From: Bacteroidales bacterium
Lineage (GTDB): Bacteria > Bacteroidota > Bacteroidia > Bacteroidales > Marinilabiliaceae
Direction: 5' to 3'
Assembly (NCBI GenBank): GCA_024401335.1
Contig: JAKSLH010000007.1
Span: forward strand, 1 to 64,000
Length of the DNA: 64,000 bases
Shown: in pieces, positions 51,670-59,746 of the stretch
Numbering within the stretch: the stretch's first letter is position 1
Layout of the letters: every line of letters begins with the position of its first letter
Translations under genes and position numbers: made by a program
Notes under the pieces: model-generated
Seen by the model: only the letters and a program-made list of their open reading frames with translations
Told to the model about the DNA's origin: nothing
Databases searched by the model: none

Positions 51670-54228
51670 ATGAAATTATTAAAAATCGTCGGAGTGATCA
51701 TTGCTGTCTTAGTGGCGGCAATAGCTGCGGTTCCTTACGCTTTCCGTGATCAGATTGAAGCGTGTGTTAAAGAGCAGGTCAACAATATGCTCGATGCTAA
51801 TGTCGATTACAACGATTTTTCTCTGTCGATATTTAGTAGCTTCCCTGATCTGCGCGCAGGTCTCGAAGGGGTTTCTGTCATCGGACGTGGTCGTTTTGAT
51901 GGTGATACTCTTGTGTATGCTGATAATCTTAATGCTGACATCAAGATTATGCCGTTACTTGATGGAGATATTATGATTAATTCTATCCTTGTTGAATCTC
52001 CTATTGTTCGCGCTATTGTTGCCGCCGATTCTACTGCCAATTGGAATATTTACAAGTCGGAATCCACTGAGGTGGCTGAGGAGGATACAACAAGTGCACC
52101 TGTTGCATTAAACCTAGATAAGGTGCTGATCACTAATGCAGATGTGGCATACATTGACTCGACAATGAACCTTATGGCTCATATTAAGGAACTTGATACT
52201 GAGCTGACTGGTGAGATGATTGGCGACCTTTTCAACGCTACAATAAAGCTCAATACTCCATCTCTTGATATCGTGATGGATAATATAAAGTATCTGAGTG
52301 GCTCAACAGTTGACTTTAATGCTGGTTTTGAAGCTGATCTTGCAAGTAATAAATACACGTTCAAGGAGAATACTCTCAACTTTAGCGGTGTGCCATTGGC
52401 ATTTGATGGTTTTGTACAACTTCTTGACTCTTCTACTCTTGTAAATCTTAAGCTGGCTGCTAGTGAAACTAGTTTTAAGACACTTCTTGCTCTTATCCCT
52501 GACTATATAATGAAGGATGTAGAAGGCCTGAAGATGGATGGTAGCCTCGAATTATATGCCGATGTCAATGGCGAATATGTTGATATGCAGCAGATACCTG
52601 CAATCGATATGGCATTTAAGGTTAAAGATGGTGTCATTAAGTATCCTGATCTTCCTAAGTCACTCAATGACATTAATGTTGATGTGACAGTGAAAAATCC
52701 TGGTGGTGATGCCGACTTGACTAAGGTTGACGTGAATAAGTTGCATTTCGAACTGGGTTCAAATCCTTTTGATGCTAGCCTTAATCTTGTAAAGCCTATG
52801 AGTAATCCTACTTTCGAGGCTAAGGTTAATGGTACTATTGATTTGAACTCACTAAAAGATGCACTGCCTCTTGATAGCATGTCTCTTGCTGGCGTGATAA
52901 AGGCTAATCTTAAAGTGGCAACAGATATGGCTGCTATCGAAAAGGAGGATTATGAAAATGTTAAGGCAGAAGGTGTGGTTGACCTTAGCCAGTTCTCTTT
53001 TGAGAGCAATGACTTGCCTCAAAGTGTGAATATCTCGGAGGCGAAGCTTGAGTTTACTCCTAAATATCTCAATCTCGATCCTCTTAAGGCTACTCTTGGT
53101 CAGAGCGATTTCTATGCATCTGGTAAGGTGGAAAGCTACCTCCCTTATGTTCTTAGTGATGGAACAATAAAGGGATCTCTCACAATCAAGTCTGATTATA
53201 TCAACTGTAATGAACTTCTTGGTGATTCTGCTCCAGCAGATACAACAGCTGTAGTGGCCGATCCAAATGAATCTTCTGTCGTGGAGATTCCTAAAAATAT
53301 CGATTTCACATTGTCAACTGACATCAAGAAGCTTCTGTATGATAAACTTACTATTACTAACCTTAAGGGTGGAGTCGTGGTTCGCGACGGTATTGCAAAA
53401 CTTAAGGACTTGAAGCTAAATGCTTGTGATGGTGAGTTTAATCTTGATGGCACATATAATACAGTGAATATCCAAAAGCCTTCCATCGATATGGTTATTG
53501 GCATGAATGAAGTTGATGTAAATATGCTTGCATCGTCATTCTCTACGGTCGATAGCCTATTGCCTATTGCCAAGAAGGCTCACGGAAAGGTGAGTGTCAA
53601 TATGAGTCTCGTTTCTGAACTTGATCAGCAGATGTCACCTGTCCTTAAGACGATGAATGGTAAGGGTTCGTTTAGGAGTCAGAGCTTGTCTCTGAAGGAG
53701 TCCGATTTCCAGAAGAAGTTGTCAAAGGTTCTTGGTAGTAATAAGTTCAACGAGATGACAATGAAGGATTTCAAGGGTTCGTTTACGATAAGTGAAGGTA
53801 GCATCGTCCTTGTTCCTTTCGATTTCAAGTTGTTGAGCAAAAAGGCGACATTGTCCGGACGACAGGGCCTTGATCAGGCTATGGATTATCTGATGTCTGT
53901 TCCTTTTAGCCGTGAAGAGATTGCTTCTTTGGTCAATAAGACTGGTATCAAGATGTCAACAGATGGTGATGACATTCCTGTGGGCATTAAGATTCTGGGT
54001 ACGCTTTCTGATCCAGATCTTAAGATTGATACAGATGCACTTAAGAAGGCTGTTGGACAAGAGGTGAAGGAACAAGTGAAGGAGAAGGTCACTGAGGTAG
54101 TTGACAAGGCTAAGGAAGAGGTGAAGGAGAAGGTGACTGAGAAGGTTGCGGAAGAGTTGAAGGACAATCCAGAGGTTAAGAAAGCTGCCGATAAGATTGG
54201 TAACCTCTTCAAGAAAAAAACGAAGTAA
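51670..54228 (+). CDS. AsmA-family envelope protein
   Basis: An 852-aa AsmA-like protein. It has an N-terminal transmembrane helix (about 4-24), then 'FRDQIEACVKEQVNNMLDANVDYNDFSLSIFSSFPDLRAGLEGVSVIG', typical of the family, and a long repetitive beta-taco groove. AsmA-like proteins are thought to carry phospholipids between membranes. The last 55 residues form a highly charged amphipathic helix of repeated VKEKVTE-like heptads ending in FKKKTK, encoded by internally repeated DNA (the same 14 nt at about 54076 and 54121). The permease at 44618 and this protein make the operon an envelope one. A strong terminator follows. Confidence 0.88.
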   Translation: MKLLKIVGVIIAVLVAAIAAVPYAFRDQIEACVKEQVNNMLDANVDYNDFSLSIFSSFPDLRAGLEGVSVIGRGRFDGDTLVYADNLNADIKIMPLLDGDIMINSILVESPIVRAIVAADSTANWNIYKSESTEVAEEDTTSAPVALNLDKVLITNADVAYIDSTMNLMAHIKELDTELTGEMIGDLFNATIKLNTPSLDIVMDNIKYLSGSTVDFNAGFEADLASNKYTFKENTLNFSGVPLAFDGFVQLLDSSTLVNLKLAASETSFKTLLALIPDYIMKDVEGLKMDGSLELYADVNGEYVDMQQIPAIDMAFKVKDGVIKYPDLPKSLNDINVDVTVKNPGGDADLTKVDVNKLHFELGSNPFDASLNLVKPMSNPTFEAKVNGTIDLNSLKDALPLDSMSLAGVIKANLKVATDMAAIEKEDYENVKAEGVVDLSQFSFESNDLPQSVNISEAKLEFTPKYLNLDPLKATLGQSDFYASGKVESYLPYVLSDGTIKGSLTIKSDYINCNELLGDSAPADTTAVVADPNESSVVEIPKNIDFTLSTDIKKLLYDKLTITNLKGGVVVRDGIAKLKDLKLNACDGEFNLDGTYNTVNIQKPSIDMVIGMNEVDVNMLASSFSTVDSLLPIAKKAHGKVSVNMSLVSELDQQMSPVLKTMNGKGSFRSQSLSLKESDFQKKLSKVLGSNKFNEMTMKDFKGSFTISEGSIVLVPFDFKLLSKKATLSGRQGLDQAMDYLMSVPFSREEIASLVNKTGIKMSTDGDDIPVGIKILGTLSDPDLKIDTDALKKAVGQEVKEQVKEKVTEVVDKAKEEVKEKVTEKVAEELKDNPEVKKAADKIGNLFKKKTK

Positions 54229-54242
54229 TGTAGCTTTATGAT

Positions 54243-54280
54243 AAAAGCCGGATCCCTTTGATGAGGTCCGGCTTTTTTGT
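54243..54280 (+). terminator. Terminator of the 43873-54228 gene run
   Basis: AAAAGCCGGA (54243-54252) pairs perfectly with TCCGGCTTTT (54267-54276), followed by more T. The leading A-run may also serve the convergent CAT-like gene. Confidence 0.9.
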
Positions 54281-54299
54281 TATTGTGATATCCTGCTTT

Positions 54300-54923
54300 T
54301 CAATGGAGTTTGTCAAACTCTGACTGCAGATTGTTATAGAACTCACCGGCAGCTCGTCCGTCCATCTGTACATGATGAAACTGCATGGATATGGGTAGTT
54401 TATATCTCCAAGGAAAAACTTTGCGATACTTGCCCCACGCCAAAAAAGGTTGGGTGAATTTGTCGTTAAATTGATTTACAGCGACGTCAAGATACATGTT
54501 TGTTACGCAACTGGTATATATTGGGGCTCCTTCGCCATCTATTATGTGCTCCCCGGTCTCCTTTACCCTACGTGTGTTGTTCTCATAGTATTGGTTGAAT
54601 TCTTCCAGTGTGTCGCAATATGGAAGGTCACAGAACCTAAGCTCTCCATCTTCCCTGGCTATGATTGTTTGTATGGTCATCCTTTCCGATGTGAACAGTT
54701 GCTTCCCGTCAAGGAATGTGTACATCTCTTTGATTTTGCTGGCTGCCTTGACGATACAGTAACACATGAGCATATTCAGTTTCTTCTTGTGTTTCTTGCT
54801 GTATCTTATGACGCGTGTTACATCTAACGTGCTTACTACGGTGACCATTGGCATGGTGTTGTCTATCCAGCAGTCGTAGGCAAATTGTCGGTCTGCTTCT
54901 TGAGGAGTTACCTTCCTTCTCAT
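54300..54923 (-). CDS. CatA-like chloramphenicol acetyltransferase family protein
   Basis: A 207-aa trimeric-CAT-fold acetyltransferase. The family active-site motif HHxxxDG is present as QFHHVQMDGRAAGEF, with catalytic His184 and structural Asp188. Further family traits are an early 'TVVSTLDVTRVI' strand, 'LNMLMCYCIVKAA' and 'PIYTSCVTNMYLDVAV'. Classical CatA is about 213-220 aa and acetylates chloramphenicol. Many divergent Bacteroidota members have unknown acceptors, so resistance cannot be claimed. It is the last gene of a minus-strand run with a translesion polymerase and nitroreductase, 35 bp after the YolD-like gene. Confidence 0.85.
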   Translation of the reverse strand: MRRKVTPQEADRQFAYDCWIDNTMPMVTVVSTLDVTRVIRYSKKHKKKLNMLMCYCIVKAASKIKEMYTFLDGKQLFTSERMTIQTIIAREDGELRFCDLPYCDTLEEFNQYYENNTRRVKETGEHIIDGEGAPIYTSCVTNMYLDVAVNQFNDKFTQPFLAWGKYRKVFPWRYKLPISMQFHHVQMDGRAAGEFYNNLQSEFDKLH

Positions 54924-54958
54924 ACTATTGAACGGTTTTCTTTGTTTTGTGGAATTTG

Positions 54959-55180
54959 TTATTGCTCGTATGTATTCTCTTCGAAGTTGTCTTCGTCTTC
55001 TGTCTTGCTTGATTTTTCAAATGATTCATAATGCTTTTTTGCCATGTCGGCTATCGCTTGGTCATGGCCTGTGAGAGCTGCAAAAGGTGCAAATTGTGCC
55101 GCGCGTTGATACATAGACATCTGTGGATGATGTTTTGATACGTGATGTGGCATGTTGATTATATCGTCATAGTTATTCAT
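54959..55180 (-). CDS. YolD-like small protein linked to a Y-family polymerase
   Basis: A 73-aa protein with the YolD-like core 'HHPQMSMYQRAAQFAPFAALTGHDQAIADMAKKHYE'. The RAAQFAPFAAL segment is the family hallmark. In Firmicutes YolD-like genes sit beside Y-family UvrX/YqjW polymerases and are thought to act as UmuD-like partners. Here the same pairing occurs in a Bacteroidota: the ATG overlaps the polymerase stop by 4 bp. The C-terminal 20 residues are acidic and probably disordered. A role as polymerase regulator is inference. Confidence 0.82.
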   Translation of the reverse strand: MNNYDDIINMPHHVSKHHPQMSMYQRAAQFAPFAALTGHDQAIADMAKKHYESFEKSSKTEDEDNFEENTYEQ

Positions 55181-56685
55181 GCTTTATGTCCTCCTATCTG
55201 TGCATTACGATCGCGTGCTGTCGCTCCATCTGAAAAACTTGTGCCTTTGAGAATGGCGTTTTTGCCAAAGCGTTGTTTTATGTTTATTAGCGCCTCTTGT
55301 ATGCGTCGTTCCTTGTCTCGTTGTGCTTCCCTGTTCTCTTCCTCCTCTGCTTTGACGTTGTAGTCGGTAAACAGGTCTAGTTGTGTGGGAATACATTTCC
55401 TCTTTTGAGCTGTCTCTTCAGGAATTATGCGGTTTGCAACAATGGTCAGTCGTCTCACCATAAGTTTCTTGTCAACCATATTGTCATAGATGTTCAATAT
55501 GGAGTCTATAATCTCTTTGCTCGATGAGGTGTGCTCGTTGAGTGTCGCTGTTCCATGTGTCGGTTTCGGTGCCAGGCGTCCGTAGTAGTCTCTCACAGTG
55601 ACACCTGGATAATCTGGCCTGTTGTTGTTTGCTTCAAATGATTCGTAGTTGACAGTAAGTGTTAGTTGGTCGGTTACTAGCCGTTTGCTGACAAGGTCGA
55701 GGCTAATGGCGTCGGCCATCTCCATGACAACGTTTCTGGCTTTGGCAAACGTATATGGCTCTGAGAGCACCTGTCCGCTGCTCATTGAATTGGTCTCTGG
55801 CTTATAGGCCTTGATATAGTCCATTGTGCAGGGCTCCCAGCCCCATGCATGGTCTATTAGTAGTTCTGCGTTGACACCAAAGAGCTTGTATAGCAGTTCT
55901 TCATTTTCTATCGATGTACGCGCTAACTTACCCATAGTGTCAATGCCATATAACGCTAGTTTGTCGGCAATGCCCCTGCCTAACCTCCAGAAGCTGGTTA
56001 ATGGCTTGTGGTCCCATAGCTGACGTCGGTATGCCATCTCGTCAAGTTCTGCAATTCGTACACCATCTTTGTCTGCTGGTATGTGTTTCGCAACTATGTC
56101 CATGGCTATCTTGGCTAGATACATATTGGTGCCAATGCCGGCTGTAGCAGTGATTCCTGTGTTCTTCAGCACGTCGCGGATCATCTTTATGGCTAGGTCA
56201 TGCGCCGACATCTTATATGTGCTGAGATAATTGGTCACATCCATGAAGACCTCATCTATTGAGTAGACGTGTATGTCCTCTGGGGCTATATACTTCAGAT
56301 ATATCTTATAGATGCGTGTGCTGTAGTCTATGTAGAATGCCATTCGTGGAATGGCTCTGATGAAGTCGAGCTCCCAGTTTGGATGTTGTTTTATCTCGGT
56401 GTCATTGGTTGACTTGCCTGTGAAATGGTTTCCGGGAACTCGTCGTAGTCTTTCGTAGTTTACCTCTTTGACTCTTTGAACGGCCTCAAACAAACGCGCA
56501 CGTCCACTGATGCCGTATGCCTTTAATGATGGCGAGACAGCAAGACAGATCGTTTTCTCTGTCCTGCTCTCGTCGGCCACCACAAGGTTTGTTGTCAATG
56601 GATCAAGCCCTCTCTCAACGCATTCTACAGAAGCATAGAATGATTTGAGGTCAATAGCTATGTATGTGCGTTGCTTGTCGGGCAT
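55177..56685 (-). CDS. Y-family translesion DNA polymerase (UmuC/UvrX-like)
   Basis: A 502-aa Y-family polymerase. Catalytic acidic residues are Asp12 in the N-terminal YIAIDLKSFYASVE and Asp144-Glu145 in YSIDEVFMDV. Phe16 lies in the steric-gate region. Later blocks include 'ATAGIGTNMYLAKIAMD' and 'LWDHKPLTSFWRLGRGIADKLALYGI' (helix-hairpin-helix in the thumb). A little-finger domain runs to about 430, followed by a Glu/Arg-rich tail ('EEEENREAQRDKERRIQEAL') and 'RFGKNAILKGTSF', a motif seen in UvrX-type proteins. It bypasses lesions in damaged DNA. It is flanked by the nitroreductase (6 bp) and YolD-like gene (4-bp overlap). Confidence 0.93.
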   Translation of the reverse strand: MPDKQRTYIAIDLKSFYASVECVERGLDPLTTNLVVADESRTEKTICLAVSPSLKAYGISGRARLFEAVQRVKEVNYERLRRVPGNHFTGKSTNDTEIKQHPNWELDFIRAIPRMAFYIDYSTRIYKIYLKYIAPEDIHVYSIDEVFMDVTNYLSTYKMSAHDLAIKMIRDVLKNTGITATAGIGTNMYLAKIAMDIVAKHIPADKDGVRIAELDEMAYRRQLWDHKPLTSFWRLGRGIADKLALYGIDTMGKLARTSIENEELLYKLFGVNAELLIDHAWGWEPCTMDYIKAYKPETNSMSSGQVLSEPYTFAKARNVVMEMADAISLDLVSKRLVTDQLTLTVNYESFEANNNRPDYPGVTVRDYYGRLAPKPTHGTATLNEHTSSSKEIIDSILNIYDNMVDKKLMVRRLTIVANRIIPEETAQKRKCIPTQLDLFTDYNVKAEEEENREAQRDKERRIQEALINIKQRFGKNAILKGTSFSDGATARDRNAQIGGHKA

Positions 56686-56691
56686 GTGTCA

Positions 56692-57309
56692 TTAGAAGTA
56701 TTTTACAACATCATTGATCTCTCGTCGTTCTGGACGGTTAGGCTCTCCGTTGCGATATCCAAGTGAAATGACGGCCATGACGGTCTCCTCAGAAGGAATG
56801 CCGAGAAGCTGACGGAGTCCTTCACTGTCGCGCATGCCCATTATGAGTGTGTCAAAGCCCATGGCGCGAGCCTGGAGTATGAGGTAGGCGTTGCTAAGAC
56901 CATTGTCGTATGCACCCCAGCCTTCACCGATCTCGTTTGTCGCTTCACCACGGAAAAAGCCTGATTTGCCCTGCTCAAATGTAGAGACGATGAGCACCGG
57001 AGCTCCTGCTATGCGGTCTTTGTTGGCTCCTGTGAGTTCACGTACTGCTTCCACCTTGTCTGGAGATACAGCTACATAGTACTTTGTTGGCTGCTGGTTG
57101 GCCCATGATGGAGCTTCTTGAACCGCTGTGAGCAGCTCTTCCACCTGTTCCTTCGATATGCTCTTTGTGGCGTCATACGAACGAACGCTGCGACGTGTCT
57201 TGATTACTTCGCTGAATGATACATCCGATTGGGTTTCTGTCTGTGCCCCTGTGCAAGAGAACATCATAAAAGCAGTCACAAGGCCTGCAAATAGAATTGA
57301 CTTTTTCAT
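56692..57309 (-). CDS. Nitroreductase-family lipoprotein
   Basis: A 205-aa FMN-dependent nitroreductase-fold protein. Family marks are 'VIKTRRSVRSYDA' (FMN phosphate contact), 'QEAPSWANQQPTKYYVA', 'GWGAYDNGLSNAYLILQARAMGFDTLIMG' and a late 'VISLGYRNGEP'. Unusually it has a lipoprotein signal peptide with lipobox Cys19 (MMFSCT), so the enzyme should sit outside the cytoplasm, where NAD(P)H is not expected. FMN would need to be loaded after export or the protein must fold before it. It is cotranscribed with the translesion polymerase (6 bp). Confidence 0.87.
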   Translation of the reverse strand: MKKSILFAGLVTAFMMFSCTGAQTETQSDVSFSEVIKTRRSVRSYDATKSISKEQVEELLTAVQEAPSWANQQPTKYYVAVSPDKVEAVRELTGANKDRIAGAPVLIVSTFEQGKSGFFRGEATNEIGEGWGAYDNGLSNAYLILQARAMGFDTLIMGMRDSEGLRQLLGIPSEETVMAVISLGYRNGEPNRPERREINDVVKYF

Positions 57310-57352
57310 CTTATAAGTATTAGTATTGATGAATGTATTATGAGTTTACTCC

Positions 57353-57868
57353 TTATTGGCAATACTGATATGCCAGTCGCTCGTCACCACTCCAGCAATG
57401 GATTATCCCGCAGTATCTGAATCCGGCTTTGGTTATGATATTCTGCATGACTTTGTTGTCCCGATGTGTGTCAATACGTATTGTCTTGTGCTTGCTAAGG
57501 GCATATTTCATGACTATGGCGAATATTCCTTTCTCCTCGCCACTACTGGCTATCCTGTGTATTGTCCCGTATGACTCATCGTTGATCCACGCTCCGTCGT
57601 ATATGATTTTATATGTTGGATCCATCCCGCCGCGAAGTACAAATGTAGCAACAACCTTGTCTTCTCTCATGCACACGTAGCTGTCACCGCTTTCTATGTC
57701 ACTCATCAAAAGGTCTTCACTCGGATAAGTCTCCGCCCATTGGTTTGGATTACCGGTCTCTGCCATGAATCTGCGTGCAATGGCAAATATCTCATGTAGA
57801 CGAGGTATGTCTGATATACTCGATTTCCGTATGATTAATTTGCCTGTGTGTAGTGATGCGTTATTCAT
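57353..57868 (-). CDS. GNAT-family N-acetyltransferase
   Basis: A 171-aa GNAT-fold protein. The N-terminal 'LIIRKSSISDIPRLHEIFAIARRFMAETGNPNQW' is typical of the family, followed by acetyl-CoA-binding core strands ('VATFVLRGG') and 'IRIDTHRDNKVMQNIITKAGFRYCGIIHCW' near the end. The usual Q/RxxGxG/A pyrophosphate loop is replaced by 'ASSGEEKGIFAIVMKYAL'. The acceptor is unknown. ATG 57868 is chosen over an upstream in-frame start (57916) that adds 16 residues. It is first in the minus-strand run with nitroreductase, polymerase, YolD-like and CAT-like genes. Confidence 0.85.
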   Translation of the reverse strand: MNNASLHTGKLIIRKSSISDIPRLHEIFAIARRFMAETGNPNQWAETYPSEDLLMSDIESGDSYVCMREDKVVATFVLRGGMDPTYKIIYDGAWINDESYGTIHRIASSGEEKGIFAIVMKYALSKHKTIRIDTHRDNKVMQNIITKAGFRYCGIIHCWSGDERLAYQYCQ

Positions 57869-58169
57869 GCTATAAATATATGCAGTTCCAGCCATATTTC
57901 TACTCTCTGATGTCATTTTTCTTCTTCCTTTCTGAAGATTGCTTTGAACTGAGAAATGGTGCTTTTTTACTTTTGCTTGAACTATCTCGAACTATGTTTT
58001 GTCTCGTGTTGTATGATCGTGATGATAATAAGTGTCATTTTTTTAGCTAATACGAAATATAGTCCAATATAAGTGAATTTTCTATCTTTTTTCATGCCTC
58101 AAACACGCTAACTTTGTGGTCTGAAATCAAGTATAACGGAGAGAAAACAAAAGAAAACTCGAATTAATA
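57869..58169. other. Divergent spacer between detoxification/TLS run and efflux operon
   Basis: About 300 bp of AT-rich DNA between the GNAT gene (minus) and TolC gene (plus). A plus-strand promoter element is at 58109. I find no exact TAnnTTTG on the minus strand, nor a strong palindrome or small gene here. The minus-strand promoter remains unidentified. Confidence 0.6.
58109..58116 (+). promoter_or_regulatory. -7 promoter element of the efflux operon
   Basis: TAACTTTG (TAnnTTTG) about 53 bp before the TolC ATG. T-rich sequence lies upstream (58087-58092) without a clear TTTG. Confidence 0.55.
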
Positions 58170-59696
58170 ATGAGACGAATTGTATTATCATTAATCATGA
58201 TTGTTATGGCGAGCGCTGCGATGGCTCAACCATTGCAACTCAGCCTCGACAGCTGCATCAGTCTTTCAATAAAAAACAACAAAGACATCTCTATTGCACA
58301 GATGAATCAAGAGGCGGCTAAGTACGCCCGCAAGGAGGCTTTCACTCATTACCTCCCTCGCGTTGAAGCTGTAGGTACCTATGTGCGTAATCAGAAGGAA
58401 ATATCATTGCTAAGCGACGAACAGAAGGAGATGTTGAGCGGCATGGGCACCACTATGGGAACTGCGGTCGGCTCTTCTATGAATGCTATGAACGAAAAGG
58501 CGACTGCTATGCTTCAGGGTATGGCTCAGCAGAACCCTCAGATGGCTCAGCAGCTTGCTCCATTGTTCCAGCAGTTTGGCGATATGGCCAGTCAGATGGC
58601 TACTGGTATGGTACAGAGCCTCAGTGGCGTGGGTGACGGTCTTGTCGATGCTCTTCGCACTGATACTCGTAATGTCACAGCTGTTGCTCTTATGCTTACT
58701 CAGCCTGTATATATGGGTGGTAAGATTGTTGCTTATAATAAGATTACTCATTACGCAGAACAGATAGCTGAGGCACAGGCCGACCAGAAGATCCAGGAGC
58801 TTATCGTTCAGGTAGAGACTGCTTATTGGCAGATTGTGTCTCTCGAGAGCAAACGCGAACTCGCTATCGGATATAAGAATCTTATCGATACTCTCGACTA
58901 TAATGTTCAGCAGCTCATAGCTAGCGGCCTTGCTTCTAAGGCTGATGGACTGAGTGTTAAGGTTAAGAAGAATGAGGCCGACGTGACTATTATCCAGATT
59001 GATAATGGCCTGGCTTTGTCTCGTATGCTTCTCTGTCAGTTGTGTGGTTTGGATATAAACACCGACATTCATCCTACCGACGATGTTCTCTCTTCACCTG
59101 TCGGCGAGGTGGGTCCTTCGTCTTCTTGCGTTGAGACGGCTATGGGTAACCGACCAGAACTTAAGGCTCTTGGCCTTTTGTCTAAAATCAATGAGGAGAA
59201 GGTGAAGGTTGTTCGTTCTGAATATCTCCCATCGGTGGCTGTCACTGCTAACTATATGTGGTCCAACCCTTCCGTATTCAACGGTTTTGAGAATAAGATG
59301 AAGGGTATGTGGAATGTAGGTCTTCTTGTTAAGGTTCCACTTGTTAATTGGGGCGAAGGTGTCTACAAGGTTAAATCGGCTAAGCTCAAGGCTCGTGTGT
59401 CTGATGCTTCTTTGGTTGAGGCTCGAGAGAAGATTGAGTTGCAGACTACTCAGTGCGCTCAGCGTGTGACAGAGGCTGCTAACCGTGAGGTGACTGCTCA
59501 GCGTAGCATGGAAGAGGCTGAGGAGAATCTTCGTTTCGCTACTCTCGGAATGAACGAGGGACTTGTCCCTATCAGCAATGTTCTTATGGCTCAGACGGCA
59601 TGGCTCTCTGCTAAGTCAACTGTTCTCTCTGCTCGCATCGATCGACGTCTTGCTGAGGTTAACCTTAAACGAGCTATGGGTAGTGTGAATTATTGA
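58170..59696 (+). CDS. TolC-family outer-membrane efflux protein
   Basis: A 508-aa outer-membrane factor with signal peptide (about 1-19). Two long helical hairpins of the TolC type are seen ('LQLSLDSCISLSIKNNKDISIAQMNQEAAKYARKEAF', and 'MGNRPELKALGLLSKINEEKVKVVRSEYLPSVAV' in the second half). Between about 88 and 147 lies a Met/Gln/Gly/Ala-rich insertion (11 Met in 60 residues) ahead of the strand 'MLTQPVYMGGKI'. It should form the outer-membrane exit duct for the HlyD and permease proteins that follow on the same strand. Confidence 0.93.
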   Translation: MRRIVLSLIMIVMASAAMAQPLQLSLDSCISLSIKNNKDISIAQMNQEAAKYARKEAFTHYLPRVEAVGTYVRNQKEISLLSDEQKEMLSGMGTTMGTAVGSSMNAMNEKATAMLQGMAQQNPQMAQQLAPLFQQFGDMASQMATGMVQSLSGVGDGLVDALRTDTRNVTAVALMLTQPVYMGGKIVAYNKITHYAEQIAEAQADQKIQELIVQVETAYWQIVSLESKRELAIGYKNLIDTLDYNVQQLIASGLASKADGLSVKVKKNEADVTIIQIDNGLALSRMLLCQLCGLDINTDIHPTDDVLSSPVGEVGPSSSCVETAMGNRPELKALGLLSKINEEKVKVVRSEYLPSVAVTANYMWSNPSVFNGFENKMKGMWNVGLLVKVPLVNWGEGVYKVKSAKLKARVSDASLVEAREKIELQTTQCAQRVTEAANREVTAQRSMEEAEENLRFATLGMNEGLVPISNVLMAQTAWLSAKSTVLSARIDRRLAEVNLKRAMGSVNY

Positions 59697-59746
59697 TCCA
59701 ATGCTCTTTCACAATATTAATTGATAATAGTAAAACATATAATATA

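Noticed and set aside
54300-54923. Acquired chloramphenicol resistance gene
   Set aside because: The HHxxxDG motif is present, but the protein is divergent from classical CatA and there are no mobile-element genes around it.
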